Notes: generated from the sequence alone by a model not told the origin. Shown: positions 9,149-18,652, counted from the first letter of the stretch. The stretch is DNA of 60,508 nucleotides from JASFYU01 sp045046905 (GCA_045046905.1 JASFYU010000056.1:1-60508), one strand, 5' to 3'. Made by a program: numbers and translations.

Positions 9149-9445
9149 TTATACATTAAAATCGAAAACGACCACCTGCTCTAATTTCGGAACTACCAGA
9201 TCCTTTACTTTTTCATGTAGTGGATGTGGTAAGTAGGCATCTCTTGATTTTGGGCCATCGAAAGTCATAATAAACCCATGGGTATAGCCGTCATTGAGTC
9301 CTTCGCTACTTTCGTAAGAGCCATGCTCCATTTTCAATAAACCTGGTATCTTCCCGACCATAGCCTGCATAGCCGCGAAGCAATCATCGATATCCGATGT
9401 ACTCACCCCTTTCTTAAATCGGAACATTCCATAATGTCTTGTCAT
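9149..9445 (-). CDS. Dabb family (stress-responsive alpha-beta barrel) protein
   Basis: This is a small cytoplasmic ferredoxin-like dimeric barrel protein of about 98 residues. It has the family pattern of an N-terminal strand with RHYGMFRFKKGVS, a central GSYESSEGLNDGYTHGFIMTFDG block and the ending HPLHEKVKDLVVPKLEQVVVFDF. Dabb proteins include stress proteins and a few cyclases or lyases, so the reaction is open. I chose the ATG at 9445 because homologous proteins begin with the strand MTRHYGMF; an upstream ATG at 9472 would add nine polar residues. It is followed after 14 bases by the UPF0261 gene. The upstream 239 bases (9446-9684) show no clear promoter or repeat. Confidence 0.82.
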   Translation of the reverse strand: MTRHYGMFRFKKGVSTSDIDDCFAAMQAMVGKIPGLLKMEHGSYESSEGLNDGYTHGFIMTFDGPKSRDAYLPHPLHEKVKDLVVPKLEQVVVFDFNV

Positions 9446-9684
9446 CTCGTTTTTATTTTTAGGGCCCATCAACTTTTGAAGAAAGACATACTGCCTCGCT
9501 ATGGTTTTTCAGCCCGTTGACCATAATTGAGTGCCTTAAGGCTCCCAATCATGCTTTATCTAGATATTTGTTCATGCTAAGAATTCTCATTACCAAGAAC
9601 ATTCGTAACGGTAATCACATTATTGTCGGCCTTTAAAGCAGACACCTATAGAAGGTCCAATATGTTCAACCTGCATTATATGAC

Positions 9685-12600
9685 CTATTTTAAGGTTCTA
9701 ATATAGGAGAGCAAATCAGCTATTTGTTGATTACTATACTGCTCTATTAAGCCCTTGGGCATAAAGGAGCGCCCTCCCTGAAAGCCTTGTGTTTTGATTT
9801 CATTAGATTGAACAAACGTTTTGCCACCACCCATAAATCCAAGAGTAGTGCCCCGATTATCTTTCTTTACCAAATATCCTTCCAAGATATCTCCATTTTT
9901 TTTAACGACTTGATATACTAAATAACTACTTTCCACAGCAGCATCAGGATCCAATATAGCAGTAAGTAAGGCTTCATTTTCTCGTAGGGCCGAACCATCA
10001 AGAGCAGGAGCTATATCTTGGCCTTTACTGCCCACACTATGACATAACAAGCAGGTTTGGAAGAGTTTTTCGCCATTCTGGGCGTTTCCTTCTTCTTTTT
10101 TAGCAATGACCATAACCCGATGAAGCTTGGCATCAAACGCTTTTTTGTCTTCTTTCTGTTTCTTTTTTACTTCATTGAATAGGGTTATTCCAATGGGATC
10201 TTCAGTATCTACCTCATACACCCTTTCGGCACTTGAAATGTCAAATACCTTATGATTCAATAATTTTTTTTCAATTGATTGTTTCAAAAGCGAAGTTCCT
10301 TCCTTAGACCTTGATAGCACTTTGGTGATTTCTTTCTGTTGTGGTTCCTTCAAGTTGAGCAACCAGGTATTCAGAATAGAGCTTGCCCCCAATTGGTCGG
10401 CCTTAGCGAGGAGATGCAGTGCTGAAGTTCTTAGGTCATTGGTCAAGGTCTTGTCTTTGGCCAGTAAAGCAAAGATATCTTTATTTTCTTTGGGTCGATT
10501 TTCAAGAGCCCGTAACACCAAATTAAGCGTTTTATGGGTAGACGTTTTTTGTATTAAGAAAATAACACTCTCTCTGAGGTGGTCAATCTTTAATTTTCCA
10601 ACAGCCTCTAAACCCAAGTGTTGTAATCTCTCTTCCTTGTTTTTCAACAAAGATTTTATGGGCTTCACCAGTAGTTGGGTCAGTTCGTCAGATTGTATTC
10701 CTTCCAGATTTTCCAATGCCAAAGAAACATGAAATTCCCCTTTATCTGTTTGTTCCAATATGGGTTTGACAGCCTTAAAAATAGAGGTATTGCTCAGCAT
10801 ATTGGCTACGATAATAAAAGTAGATTGGTCTAGTTCTTTATAACCTGATTTTTTCCATAAATCGATAAAAATACGTTCTCGTTCTTGCTTTGGTAAAGCC
10901 TGACTGGCCCAAATAAGGTTAGGAATAGCATAGTGTCGAGCCTCTGATGAGGTCATAAGATTTAAAAGCGCAATGGGGTAATTCTCCAGAGCTTTGCGCG
11001 CCAGATAACGTTCAAAATTTCGTTCATAGGATCCTCCCATCTCATTTCCTTCAAGTGCTGGTCTACACGCTTTAACCAGTAGGCCGATTATTTCCTTATT
11101 CGCAATACCCAGCTGGCTCAATGTTCTTAACACCTGAGCCCGTACCATTGGATTACTATCTTCAGAAAGCTTTTCAAGGAAGTTTGCAATCTGGTCGGCC
11201 TTTAGGGAAAAGGAGACCAAGGAGCGAACAGCTTCTCTACGAAGATTATGGTCGGGCGATTCGAGAATAGCTCGCATCAATACCTCGTCATAATGATGAA
11301 TGCCCTCCAAGGACCATAATGCCAATATACGTGTTACCTCATCCTCGGAGGTATTCGCTGCCAGAACGACCAATTCATCGGCAAGCTTTTTGGTCTCCTC
11401 AATAGGGCGGTCACTGATCTGGTGCCAAGCTGCACGTTTCGCCCAAATAGATGGGGACTTTAGAAACCCGACAAGGTCTTTGGTCTTTACCTCATAAAAG
11501 TTTTGGATTTTCCGTGGTTTCTGTGACCTATGGCGAATTCTCCAGATACGCCCATGCGATTTATCGCGATCTGGGTGCGTTGTAGGCAGCTCATTATGCG
11601 AAATGATTTTATTGTACCAATCGGCAATGTACAGGCAGCCGTCGGGGCCAAATTCCATATTTACGGGCCTGAACCAATCGTCCTCTGAAGACAATAGGTC
11701 GGGTAGGTGTTCAGCAGAGATGGATCCATCAGGGTTTCTTATGATTCTTACCGCATTTATGGTGCTTGTGATCGGGTTGGCCAATAAGGCCACGTTTTTC
11801 CATACTTCAGGAAAAGACCCCTCACTATCATCGTCAAAGGCAAGTCCAGAAATTCCGGTACCCCCAACATGAAAATCATGTAATTTTGGCATCCATGGTT
11901 GGTATGGGCGAATGCGGTCACTTCCAATTCCTGGAAATCCGGTACCAGCTTCCATGGGAACTACGGAATAACCAAGATCGTTGGCTTCGGATCCATACCA
12001 CTGACCGTTGCCTCTTAGTTGAAAGCCCCAAATATTGTTCAAGCCTGAATTGACCAATTCTATTTTTTTTGCATCCAATGAGAACCTGGCAATTTTACTA
12101 TAATCCATTCGCACCTTTGCACTATTCACCAAGGAGGTCACCTCTCCTTTGTTGAGGGCTCCATGGCTAAAGTGCACCCAATCTCCAGGGCCTCGGATCA
12201 AAGTATGCGCCATGGTATGGGTATCGGTAATTCCAAATCCCGTAAATAGAGGTGTTCGCTTGTCGGCTTTTCCATCGTTATTAGTATCGCTTAGAAAAAA
12301 TAGTTCAGACCCCTGAACCACATAACTTCCATTTTTATAGGGCAGTATACTTTGGGGCAAGGTCAGCCCATCTGCCCAAATACTTGTTGTAACGGCGGCA
12401 TCGTTATAGAGATTAGAAAGTATAAGTATTTTATCTTTCCCTTTTGTCTTACCTCGGTAAAGATCAAAAATACGCTTGAAAGCAGGGTTCTGTTCCTGTG
12501 CTTTAGGGTCGCCCATTAGCTTTAACAGCTCCTGCCAATGTATATCAGCCACAGGGTCAAGGGGGTACATTTCCGCAGTTTGTGTCCATAGTCTGCCGGC

Positions 12601-12870
12601 ATCATCAAAGGTCAGGTCAATTGGGTTGATGACCCCGTCCCTTTCACTGGCGACCAGCTCGACAATAAAGCCTTCAGGAACCTTGAACCCGGCCAATTCT
12701 TCTTCCGGAGAATTTACTTTGCTCCGTTGCGAAAACGTTTTTTTTGCGTAAAAATCCAACTCATCCGCTGATAACTTGGAATCGTCCAATGGGGTATCCG
12801 ATTTTTCTTTACAGCTTGTATTTATAACTAGGGCGAGGCAGAAAGAAATCAATAATTTATTGAGATGCAT
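9685..12870 (-). CDS. PVC-type membrane-bound dehydrogenase with HEAT-like repeats and cytochrome c domain
   Basis: This is a large lipid-anchored periplasmic redox protein of 1061 residues. The lipobox ends INTSC, giving a lipoprotein signal. Residues of about 60-470 form a beta-propeller of the putative membrane-bound dehydrogenase type best known from Planctomycetes and Verrucomicrobia (GFIVELVASERDGVINPIDLTFDDAGRLW is cut here as GVINPIDLTFDDAGRLW; also MEFGPDGCLYIADWYNKII). The middle, about 480-920, is helical with HEAT-like repeats (DHNLRREAVRSL, NPMVRAQVLRTL). The C-terminal c-type cytochrome has CLLCH 122 residues before the end and a candidate axial methionine in SFMPKG. The frame opens at a TTG nine codons upstream, but ATG at 12870 is the better start. 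I infer sugar or alcohol oxidation with electrons passed to heme; the substrate is unknown. Confidence 0.87.
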   Translation of the reverse strand: MHLNKLLISFCLALVINTSCKEKSDTPLDDSKLSADELDFYAKKTFSQRSKVNSPEEELAGFKVPEGFIVELVASERDGVINPIDLTFDDAGRLWTQTAEMYPLDPVADIHWQELLKLMGDPKAQEQNPAFKRIFDLYRGKTKGKDKILILSNLYNDAAVTTSIWADGLTLPQSILPYKNGSYVVQGSELFFLSDTNNDGKADKRTPLFTGFGITDTHTMAHTLIRGPGDWVHFSHGALNKGEVTSLVNSAKVRMDYSKIARFSLDAKKIELVNSGLNNIWGFQLRGNGQWYGSEANDLGYSVVPMEAGTGFPGIGSDRIRPYQPWMPKLHDFHVGGTGISGLAFDDDSEGSFPEVWKNVALLANPITSTINAVRIIRNPDGSISAEHLPDLLSSEDDWFRPVNMEFGPDGCLYIADWYNKIISHNELPTTHPDRDKSHGRIWRIRHRSQKPRKIQNFYEVKTKDLVGFLKSPSIWAKRAAWHQISDRPIEETKKLADELVVLAANTSEDEVTRILALWSLEGIHHYDEVLMRAILESPDHNLRREAVRSLVSFSLKADQIANFLEKLSEDSNPMVRAQVLRTLSQLGIANKEIIGLLVKACRPALEGNEMGGSYERNFERYLARKALENYPIALLNLMTSSEARHYAIPNLIWASQALPKQERERIFIDLWKKSGYKELDQSTFIIVANMLSNTSIFKAVKPILEQTDKGEFHVSLALENLEGIQSDELTQLLVKPIKSLLKNKEERLQHLGLEAVGKLKIDHLRESVIFLIQKTSTHKTLNLVLRALENRPKENKDIFALLAKDKTLTNDLRTSALHLLAKADQLGASSILNTWLLNLKEPQQKEITKVLSRSKEGTSLLKQSIEKKLLNHKVFDISSAERVYEVDTEDPIGITLFNEVKKKQKEDKKAFDAKLHRVMVIAKKEEGNAQNGEKLFQTCLLCHSVGSKGQDIAPALDGSALRENEALLTAILDPDAAVESSYLVYQVVKKNGDILEGYLVKKDNRGTTLGFMGGGKTFVQSNEIKTQGFQGGRSFMPKGLIEQYSNQQIADLLSYIRTLK

Positions 12871-12900
12871 ATCGTTTGACTGTTTTGTTAGTGACAATAC

Positions 12901-13135
12901 TTAAGGGCACTTCTAAAAACTCATTTCTTTCAAAAAACTAAGAAAATGAGTGAGATGCAAGCCCTATTTTTTTGTAATGGTCTTAGCTATTACATAAAAA
13001 ATTCAACGAGGCCAGTTTGTTTTTTCTTTGTTCTCACCGGTTTTCAGAGCTTTCTATATACTACTTCAAAATTTTAATTGTCTTTGAGAGGCTCTAAAAA
13101 TTTTAATGCGAAAAAGTTTTTAGAGGTACCCTTAA
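12901..13135. mobile_element. MITE-like element with 21-base inverted ends
   Basis: Bases 12901-12921 (TTAAGGGCACTTCTAAAAACT) and 13115-13135 are inverted copies with 19 of 21 positions matching. Both outer edges read TTAA, so the element proper may be GGGCACTTC to the mirrored end with a TTAA target duplication, as in IS5-group insertions (YTAR targets). The 193-base interior has no transposase frame. It fills most of the 12871-13267 gap; the remaining 13136-13267 holds only a fragment of the dispersed repeat (TCGACCCAAGGGTA at 13145-13158). No second copy is in the window, so mobility is inferred. Confidence 0.5.
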
Positions 13136-13267
13136 TATGCTATCTCGACCCAAGGGTAGGAAATCGTATAACAAGGAACTCTCTTTGCCTTTCGACGCTG
13201 TCCTGATTCTCGGATAGTTCTTTGTACAGAAAGGGGTTAAATACAATTTATTGCTATCGCCCAGCGA

Positions 13268-13906
13268 CTAAAGTTGGGTAATTGTAATATTCTTGAATTC
13301 AATTTTTGCGTTCCCCCCACTGTGCAATTGAATACCTATAACTCCCTTTGAAGGAATATTTTTATCCTTTTCTATGTATTCGCAAGTTTTCACCCCATTA
13401 ATATAGAGTTCATGTTTGTTTCCAATACATCGAATGATATAACTATTCCATCCATTATCATTCAGAATATGTTTTAATGTACCAAGCTCTCCGTCAATAA
13501 GTTTTGCGCGACGATGTTCGTCATAAATATCGCCCCAGTATCCTTTCCCAATATCTGCCTGATATCCTATAATCTTGTCTTCTTTAATTATAGAACGATA
13601 TTGTATTCCGCTATTGATCAATCCCAGATCATGATCTCCCGTCAATCGAAAAAGGCAGCGAAACTCAAAATCTTCGTATGTTCTTATCGTATGTAAGTAG
13701 GTGTTCTCTTGAATTTTTTGAACACCATCACCTCCTACGATAACGCTATCTATTACCGACCAGAAATTTTGATTGTCTTTCTTTACGGTTTTCCAACCCT
13801 CAAGTGTAACGCCATCGAAAGGAAAAACCGTTGCTGTTGTTTCTTGAGCTACGCAGCCTGCATTTACCATAAATAGGGCAATGAATGTCAGCTTGCACAA
13901 ATGCAT
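13268..13906 (-). CDS. DUF1080 / 3-keto-disaccharide hydrolase family lipoprotein
   Basis: This 212-residue lipoprotein belongs to the DUF1080 family, named 3-keto-disaccharide hydrolase. It has a concanavalin-like jelly roll that cleaves keto-sugar glycosides in the characterised cases. The signal MHLCKLTFIALFMVNAGC ends in a lipobox cysteine. The family opening FPFDGVTLEGWKTV, then FWSVIDSVIVGGDG, DFEFRCLFRLTG, NSGIQYRS, YQADIGKGYWGDIYDE and the final GVIGIQLHSGGNAKIEFKNITI are all visible. The frame extends upstream to a TTG, but ATG at 13906 puts the signal peptide at the N terminus. It lies between the two c-type heme protein genes on the same strand, which suggests that it acts on their oxidised products. 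Confidence 0.88.
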   Translation of the reverse strand: MHLCKLTFIALFMVNAGCVAQETTATVFPFDGVTLEGWKTVKKDNQNFWSVIDSVIVGGDGVQKIQENTYLHTIRTYEDFEFRCLFRLTGDHDLGLINSGIQYRSIIKEDKIIGYQADIGKGYWGDIYDEHRRAKLIDGELGTLKHILNDNGWNSYIIRCIGNKHELYINGVKTCEYIEKDKNIPSKGVIGIQLHSGGNAKIEFKNITITQL

Positions 13907-14094
13907 AGTACAGCTACTTTTTTTAAAATCGATGTTTATTTTTATTTTCAATCTGTTTTCATTTTCAACAGTAATTTGGCAGAATGCTTGATGATGTTGT
14001 ATTTCAAGCTCTTTTTCACCCTAAACATAAAGAAAAAAGTCGTCAAAAAGAATCTTCCTTCTCAAATGTTGTTCTACTAACCTGAGTTCGACCC

Positions 14095-14194
14095 GAAAAT
14101 CGATTTGGCACATACGCCTTAGAACTCCTTTTCACATCATGATTGGATCCATTCTTCAGTAAAGCAAAAGAAAAAAAGTAGTGTTGTTCAATAG
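14095..14194 (+). pseudogene. Duplicated 3' end of the HTTM gene, with an internal stop
   Basis: Bases 14100-14192 align without gaps to 7598-7690 with 6 mismatches. In the parental frame, the TGG of ThrProTrp has become TAG, so the fragment cannot encode the protein tail. The final stop is TAG instead of TAA. It is preceded by GAGTTCGACC (14084-14093), the motif that follows the parent gene. The rest of the 13907-14267 gap is AT-rich, has no supported gene, and includes only a weak CTGCTA/TAGCAG hairpin near 14213-14229. This is a remnant left by duplication or insertion, not an expressed gene. Confidence 0.8.
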
Positions 14195-14267
14195 AAAAAC
14201 TTCGCCTCAAGGTATCTGCTAAATTATAGCAGCTGGTATAGCATTGCAATAAATCATACGGGTAAAA

Positions 14268-17000
14268 CTAATCTCCAAGGTTAAAGATTGTATTCTGAAT
14301 AACTCCTTTGACCTCTTTGCCCATACTATCTTTAAGGGTAAAGTCTATTTCCATCTGCCAAGTTGTTTTTATTTCAGGTATTTCTATGCTGATGGTCTGT
14401 TGGTCTTGATGAAGCTTAATTGACCTAATTTCTAACTCTTTTTCATTGTAATGATCAGAACCGTATGCCCTACTACGCTTTAAATCCCATGTCTTAATAG
14501 TATAATTGGTAATATTCTGAGCAGATGCAAGGTCTAGTTTGGCTGCAAATTTTATACGTAAGCCATTTTGAGTAGCATTTAGCTCAGTGGGAGCCACTAC
14601 TGGTAATCCTGAATATCGGACTCTATACAGTCCTCCAGGCTCCATCATTTGCTGTGTTCCCCAAGCAGACATTCCACAAACATATAATTGCCCATCTTTA
14701 GGATTAAATCTTCCTCTCATAATTCCTGTTGGAAGTTCAGGAATTGGAAGCTGAAACAAACCTGCCTGCCTTTTTCCATTCACTTTTTCATTTGGCACAA
14801 TAAATATTCGTCCATAGCCATAAGACAAACTAAGTAGACCGCCATTGAGTGGACCCCATTGGTCACTGTCTACCCATAGCAGCTCGGCTGGTGAGCGGTC
14901 CAATTCTCTGTCAACCCATGCCATAGGTTGGATCATGCCCACATCAGTACTATCTTTTGAAGCGTTGTAACCGAACATATTTCCATAAAAACCTACTTCT
15001 TCATTTCTTTCTACCCAGTTAATTCTGTTCATTGGGTTCCAATGGCCTTCCTGATCAGTCACCAATAGGCTTCCATCTGGATTAATACAAACGCCATTTG
15101 CAGCCCTAAAACCATTAGCAATTATCTCTGTTTTTGAACCATCACTACTTACTTTTAGTAGGGTACCATGCTGGGGCACTATAGCTACTCGAGCATGTCT
15201 TCCACTTTTGGCATAATATAAATTACCTTCTGAATCAGCTTGCAACCCCATGGCAAATTCATGAAAATGATCTGTTACTTGGTGGTCATTGTTAAAACAC
15301 TCGTAAAAATCTGTTTCTTCATCATTATTAAAGTCTCTTAGTATTACAATTTGATCTCTACAGGAAACAAATATTTGAGAATTGATTATTTTGATTCCTA
15401 AGGGTTGAAACAAACCTGAGGCTATTTTTTTCCAATGCAATTTGCCGCTTTTTTCTAGGAGTCCTTTTATACGCCAAACTTCACCTTCAGTGGTGCATAC
15501 AAAGGCCTTGTCTCCATCAGGCATAAAATCTATACCGCTCATTTTTATTCTACTATTCCATTTATTTGTTTTTGGTGTTGAGAGGATATCTACAGTAAAA
15601 GGGCCTTCGGTACTAAGTGTTATGGTTTTCGTGATAATCTCTTCTTGATAATGCGCTTTACCTCCTGATGTGAATTTTTGAAGCGCTATTGGTGAGGGTG
15701 ATATTTTCGAATAAGCCCTAAGGTCCTTATCAAATTTAGAGATGAGCAACTTAATTTTAATTTCTTGTTCAGTAGGAGGAATCAATAGCACATTATAGCC
15801 ATTTTCACTTTTCAACTCCGCTTGATCTCCAATTAAAGCTACATTAATCGTCTCACGAGCAACTCTCATTTTTAAATATTGCCCATTACTTCTAATACTA
15901 AGTGTTCGTGTAAATACGGCTGCTTCATTATGAGTTTCAAGTCCAAATTCTTCTAAAATGTCTGATGTGCCAATACTATATGATAGGACTATATGATCTT
16001 CATAATGATAAATACCCTTATAGGCTCCCCATTTTTTTGGTAGTGGACCAAATTTTCTGCCGTCCTTTCCTTGAAACCTCGGGTCATCGAAAGTTCCAGT
16101 TTTTGGGTTTGCCCAACCTGGACCAACAGGAGTATCAAAATGTAATTCGCCCACCGTTCGTGGTGCTATACCATGTTTTCCGTTTAGCAGTATCCCATTC
16201 CAATCAATGAAACCATTTCCTGTCCAGCCCCCTGCCAACCGAAACAAGTCTTCATCAAAGACGACCCATGCCTTGCCCTTTGACACACCGCCTTCTCCTT
16301 TATCTAAGCGAATTGCAATGCCTTTATAAGCCATATTGGCATCAGAAAAATCTTGATCTATTAATGGGGCTGGCTGCCCTTTAAACCGCTCTCTTTCCGG
16401 AGCATCTTTCTCAACTAATTCATACGTATTTATTAGAAAATTTCCATAATCCATCTCTACCCATGGCTCTTTTATTTTGGGTTCAGGACCTATTGAGTCT
16501 CCTTCTGGCAAACTTTCAAGATATGATTTGTCTGCAATGAAATACTCATTCTTGTTATTTTCCTTTATAAACTTTTCTCTGATAAAATGTATGACGTCAT
16601 ATTTTTCTCTAGGAGTAAGCTCGACCTGAGGAGGCATAGCGCCAAAGCCTTTTGTTATGGTTTGATACATCGAATATGGATCGTTGCCTACCTTGAATTT
16701 TTGACTCCAAAATTTATGAGCTGTCGGAAGCGAAGCCTCATCGACCATATTGCCATGGCAGTTATGACAAAATTTTTGATATGTTTTTTCACCACTCTTA
16801 TAAGACGTTTCACTTAAGCTCTCAACTAAGGTCGAATGGTCAATATTTTTTTCATAGGGTTCTAGCTGGCCATTATCCAATGTAAATGCAACGTCTTCAT
16901 GCCACTTTTTTTCTTCTTTACAACTGAGAAAAGTTAAAATAAAAGTCAGCATTAGAACCGACTTAAACGACCAATGATATTTTATTCTTGCTCTAGTCAT
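14268..17000 (-). CDS. Lipid-anchored cytochrome c / beta-propeller protein (DUF6797-like)
   Basis: This is a 910-residue periplasmic redox lipoprotein. The signal ends TFLSC with the lipid cysteine at residue 27. A class I cytochrome c domain follows with CHNCH at 78-82 and a candidate axial Met122 in GFGAMPP. Residues of about 160-460 contain VEMDYGNFLINTYEL, NMAYKGIAIRLDKGEGG and RLAGGWTGNGFIDWNG, which resemble the planctomycetal domain I know as DUF6797. From about 470 to 800 a beta-propeller resembles sorbosone or glucose dehydrogenases (GIDFMPDGDKAFVCTTEGEVWRI split here as GIDFMPDGDKAFVC and TEGEVWRI; NGVCINPDGSLLVTDQEGHW). It is transcribed toward the DUF1080 gene. A sugar-oxidising function is inferred. 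The gene looks more AT-rich than the housekeeping genes. Confidence 0.8.
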   Translation of the reverse strand: MTRARIKYHWSFKSVLMLTFILTFLSCKEEKKWHEDVAFTLDNGQLEPYEKNIDHSTLVESLSETSYKSGEKTYQKFCHNCHGNMVDEASLPTAHKFWSQKFKVGNDPYSMYQTITKGFGAMPPQVELTPREKYDVIHFIREKFIKENNKNEYFIADKSYLESLPEGDSIGPEPKIKEPWVEMDYGNFLINTYELVEKDAPERERFKGQPAPLIDQDFSDANMAYKGIAIRLDKGEGGVSKGKAWVVFDEDLFRLAGGWTGNGFIDWNGILLNGKHGIAPRTVGELHFDTPVGPGWANPKTGTFDDPRFQGKDGRKFGPLPKKWGAYKGIYHYEDHIVLSYSIGTSDILEEFGLETHNEAAVFTRTLSIRSNGQYLKMRVARETINVALIGDQAELKSENGYNVLLIPPTEQEIKIKLLISKFDKDLRAYSKISPSPIALQKFTSGGKAHYQEEIITKTITLSTEGPFTVDILSTPKTNKWNSRIKMSGIDFMPDGDKAFVCTTEGEVWRIKGLLEKSGKLHWKKIASGLFQPLGIKIINSQIFVSCRDQIVILRDFNNDEETDFYECFNNDHQVTDHFHEFAMGLQADSEGNLYYAKSGRHARVAIVPQHGTLLKVSSDGSKTEIIANGFRAANGVCINPDGSLLVTDQEGHWNPMNRINWVERNEEVGFYGNMFGYNASKDSTDVGMIQPMAWVDRELDRSPAELLWVDSDQWGPLNGGLLSLSYGYGRIFIVPNEKVNGKRQAGLFQLPIPELPTGIMRGRFNPKDGQLYVCGMSAWGTQQMMEPGGLYRVRYSGLPVVAPTELNATQNGLRIKFAAKLDLASAQNITNYTIKTWDLKRSRAYGSDHYNEKELEIRSIKLHQDQQTISIEIPEIKTTWQMEIDFTLKDSMGKEVKGVIQNTIFNLGD

Positions 17001-17463
17001 TACATCTTGTGGTTTTCAATTAATTATTCAAAAATTTTTATCTCTTCTCCTCAGACTTTTATCTCTTCAAAAAATCTGAAAGCATTATTTTGCAATGTTT
17101 TTTCAATACGCTACTAAAATAACTTGATTCATACCCCATTTAAAAGCTACTTCAGGCATATAGCCTTCTTGCAAAGAAAAATATTATCGACACTAATTTA
17201 AGTACAATATTCCAAACTACTATGACCAATTATGGCCTTCATTCTACTGAGAAGCTAAACTACTAACCCAGACCACATTTGCCAAGGTATCAACTGTACA
17301 GCCTAAAGCTTCGGAATTTACTTCGATTAAATAGTTTTGCCATATACGTGCCTGCTCCGATAGCTAAGCCTTTTAATTTATTTGTGTTACTGATTTGGAC
17401 AGTTAGCCGTAACCATAGAATAGGTTTTAATTTAAATATAGGACCGAAATTCAAAATTTCAGA
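17001..17463. other. 463-base intergenic region, no gene supported
   Basis: This separates the GH43-like gene from the DUF6797-like gene, both on the minus strand, so it should hold the 3' end of one transcript and the promoter of the next. I see a weak TCAGA/TCTGA hairpin at 17051-17079 but no clear TAnnTTTG promoter and no terminator with a T tract. A 57-codon minus-strand frame directly follows the GH43-like stop codon in phase; it has no recognisable motif and is treated as chance. Confidence 0.5.
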
Positions 17464-18651
17464 TTACTTCATATCTTTCTTAAAAGGAATGGCAACAGTA
17501 CCACTTACGCCTTTGTCTTTGACTGCCACAAACAGCATTAGAGCTTGACCCTGCTCATCAGTAAGCACAAAAGGCCTCTCCATTCGCTGCGGTTTCCATA
17601 TTTGACCATTTTCAAGTACAATCTCTTTCTTTATGAATAGTGGATTTTTATCAGCGACCCATTTCTTTCCATCTTTTGACGAAAGGAAAATCATTTCTCG
17701 CCCATCCACAACATGACAGACCATATAATAGGTAGCTGTAAGCTTATTGTGCCAAACGCTTGCATCTTCAGTCTGTGCCTTGTCATAAACAGGCTGTTCC
17801 TCGAAAACAAAAGGCCCTTCAGCTTTATCGGACTGACCAGACAACTGAATTCTAAAAACCTCATCATGCTTAAGGTCGTCACCTTTCATAATCATGGTGA
17901 ATTTTTCATCTGCAAATGTCACCGCCGGATTAACGGCTATGTTTTTAAAAGGCCCGTCATGTGGTTTTACAACTGGCTGTGGGGTTCTTATAAATGGGCC
18001 TGAGGGATTAGTTGCAGTAACCAATCCGATTTTCTGACGATTTCGAGCCACATTCCAATAGTCTTTAATCCATTTAGATACCGGATACGTTTCTTCAGAT
18101 TCTTTATAAACTTCATCAAGATCTACCGAAATATAATACAGGTAAATAGTACCATCCACGACACATACGCTCGGATTGTGAGCGGTGGCTGACTCCCATC
18201 CATCCTTGTTTCTGCTCTCTACAATCACGTTAACAAACGTATACGGCCCTTCAGGCTTATCTGATACACCATGAGCAATTTCACAGTCGGTTAGCCAGCC
18301 CAGCCAGCTGGTCTCTTTCTTCCAACGTGAGTAATAGGCATGGTATTTACCATCTTTCCATTTGAATATCGAAGCTCCCCAGGTCCAATAGTCAGGATCC
18401 ACTAATACATTGCTTGATATTTTCTCTTCATAAAATTTGGCCTGAACCGCATTAGGCAATGGCTCAAATGCCCAAAGCTGATTGTTGATAGACTTTGGTG
18501 CGGCTATAGTATCAGAATCATTTAGTATAGCAGATTGCGTGACCGATGATACTTCTCTCGAGGATGTTTTTTGTTTTTGCATCAATGCACAGTTACTTAC
18601 AAAAAGAGTAATCAAACAATATTTAATGATGTTTATTTTTTTCATTATCAT
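17464..18651 (-). CDS. GH43/GH117-like five-bladed beta-propeller lipoprotein
   Basis: This is a probable exo-acting glycoside hydrolase of the GH43-like propeller fold, anchored by a lipobox ending VSNC (Cys21). Propeller strands are visible as DPDYWTWGASIFKWKDGKYH, AHNPSVCVVDGTIYLYYISV, GLVTATNPSGPF, VNPAVTFADEKFTMIMKG and EDASVWHNKLTATYYMV. The Asp and Glu residues in these blade openings are candidates for the catalytic set, but I cannot assign them to a CAZy family with certainty; it could be an unclassified relative. At 395 residues the single domain is complete. Only one base separates it from the GH97 stop codon, so it is the last gene of the sulfatase operon. It probably removes terminal sugars after desulfation. 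Confidence 0.72.
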   Translation of the reverse strand: MIMKKINIIKYCLITLFVSNCALMQKQKTSSREVSSVTQSAILNDSDTIAAPKSINNQLWAFEPLPNAVQAKFYEEKISSNVLVDPDYWTWGASIFKWKDGKYHAYYSRWKKETSWLGWLTDCEIAHGVSDKPEGPYTFVNVIVESRNKDGWESATAHNPSVCVVDGTIYLYYISVDLDEVYKESEETYPVSKWIKDYWNVARNRQKIGLVTATNPSGPFIRTPQPVVKPHDGPFKNIAVNPAVTFADEKFTMIMKGDDLKHDEVFRIQLSGQSDKAEGPFVFEEQPVYDKAQTEDASVWHNKLTATYYMVCHVVDGREMIFLSSKDGKKWVADKNPLFIKKEIVLENGQIWKPQRMERPFVLTDEQGQALMLFVAVKDKGVSGTVAIPFKKDMK

Positions 18652-18652
18652 T

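Noticed and set aside
17290..17463. A minus-strand frame continuing in phase after the GH43-like stop codon for 57 codons, as if by read-through.
   Set aside because: The product has no recognisable motif, the GH43-like protein already has a complete propeller, and a frame of this length is expected by chance in AT-rich spacer.
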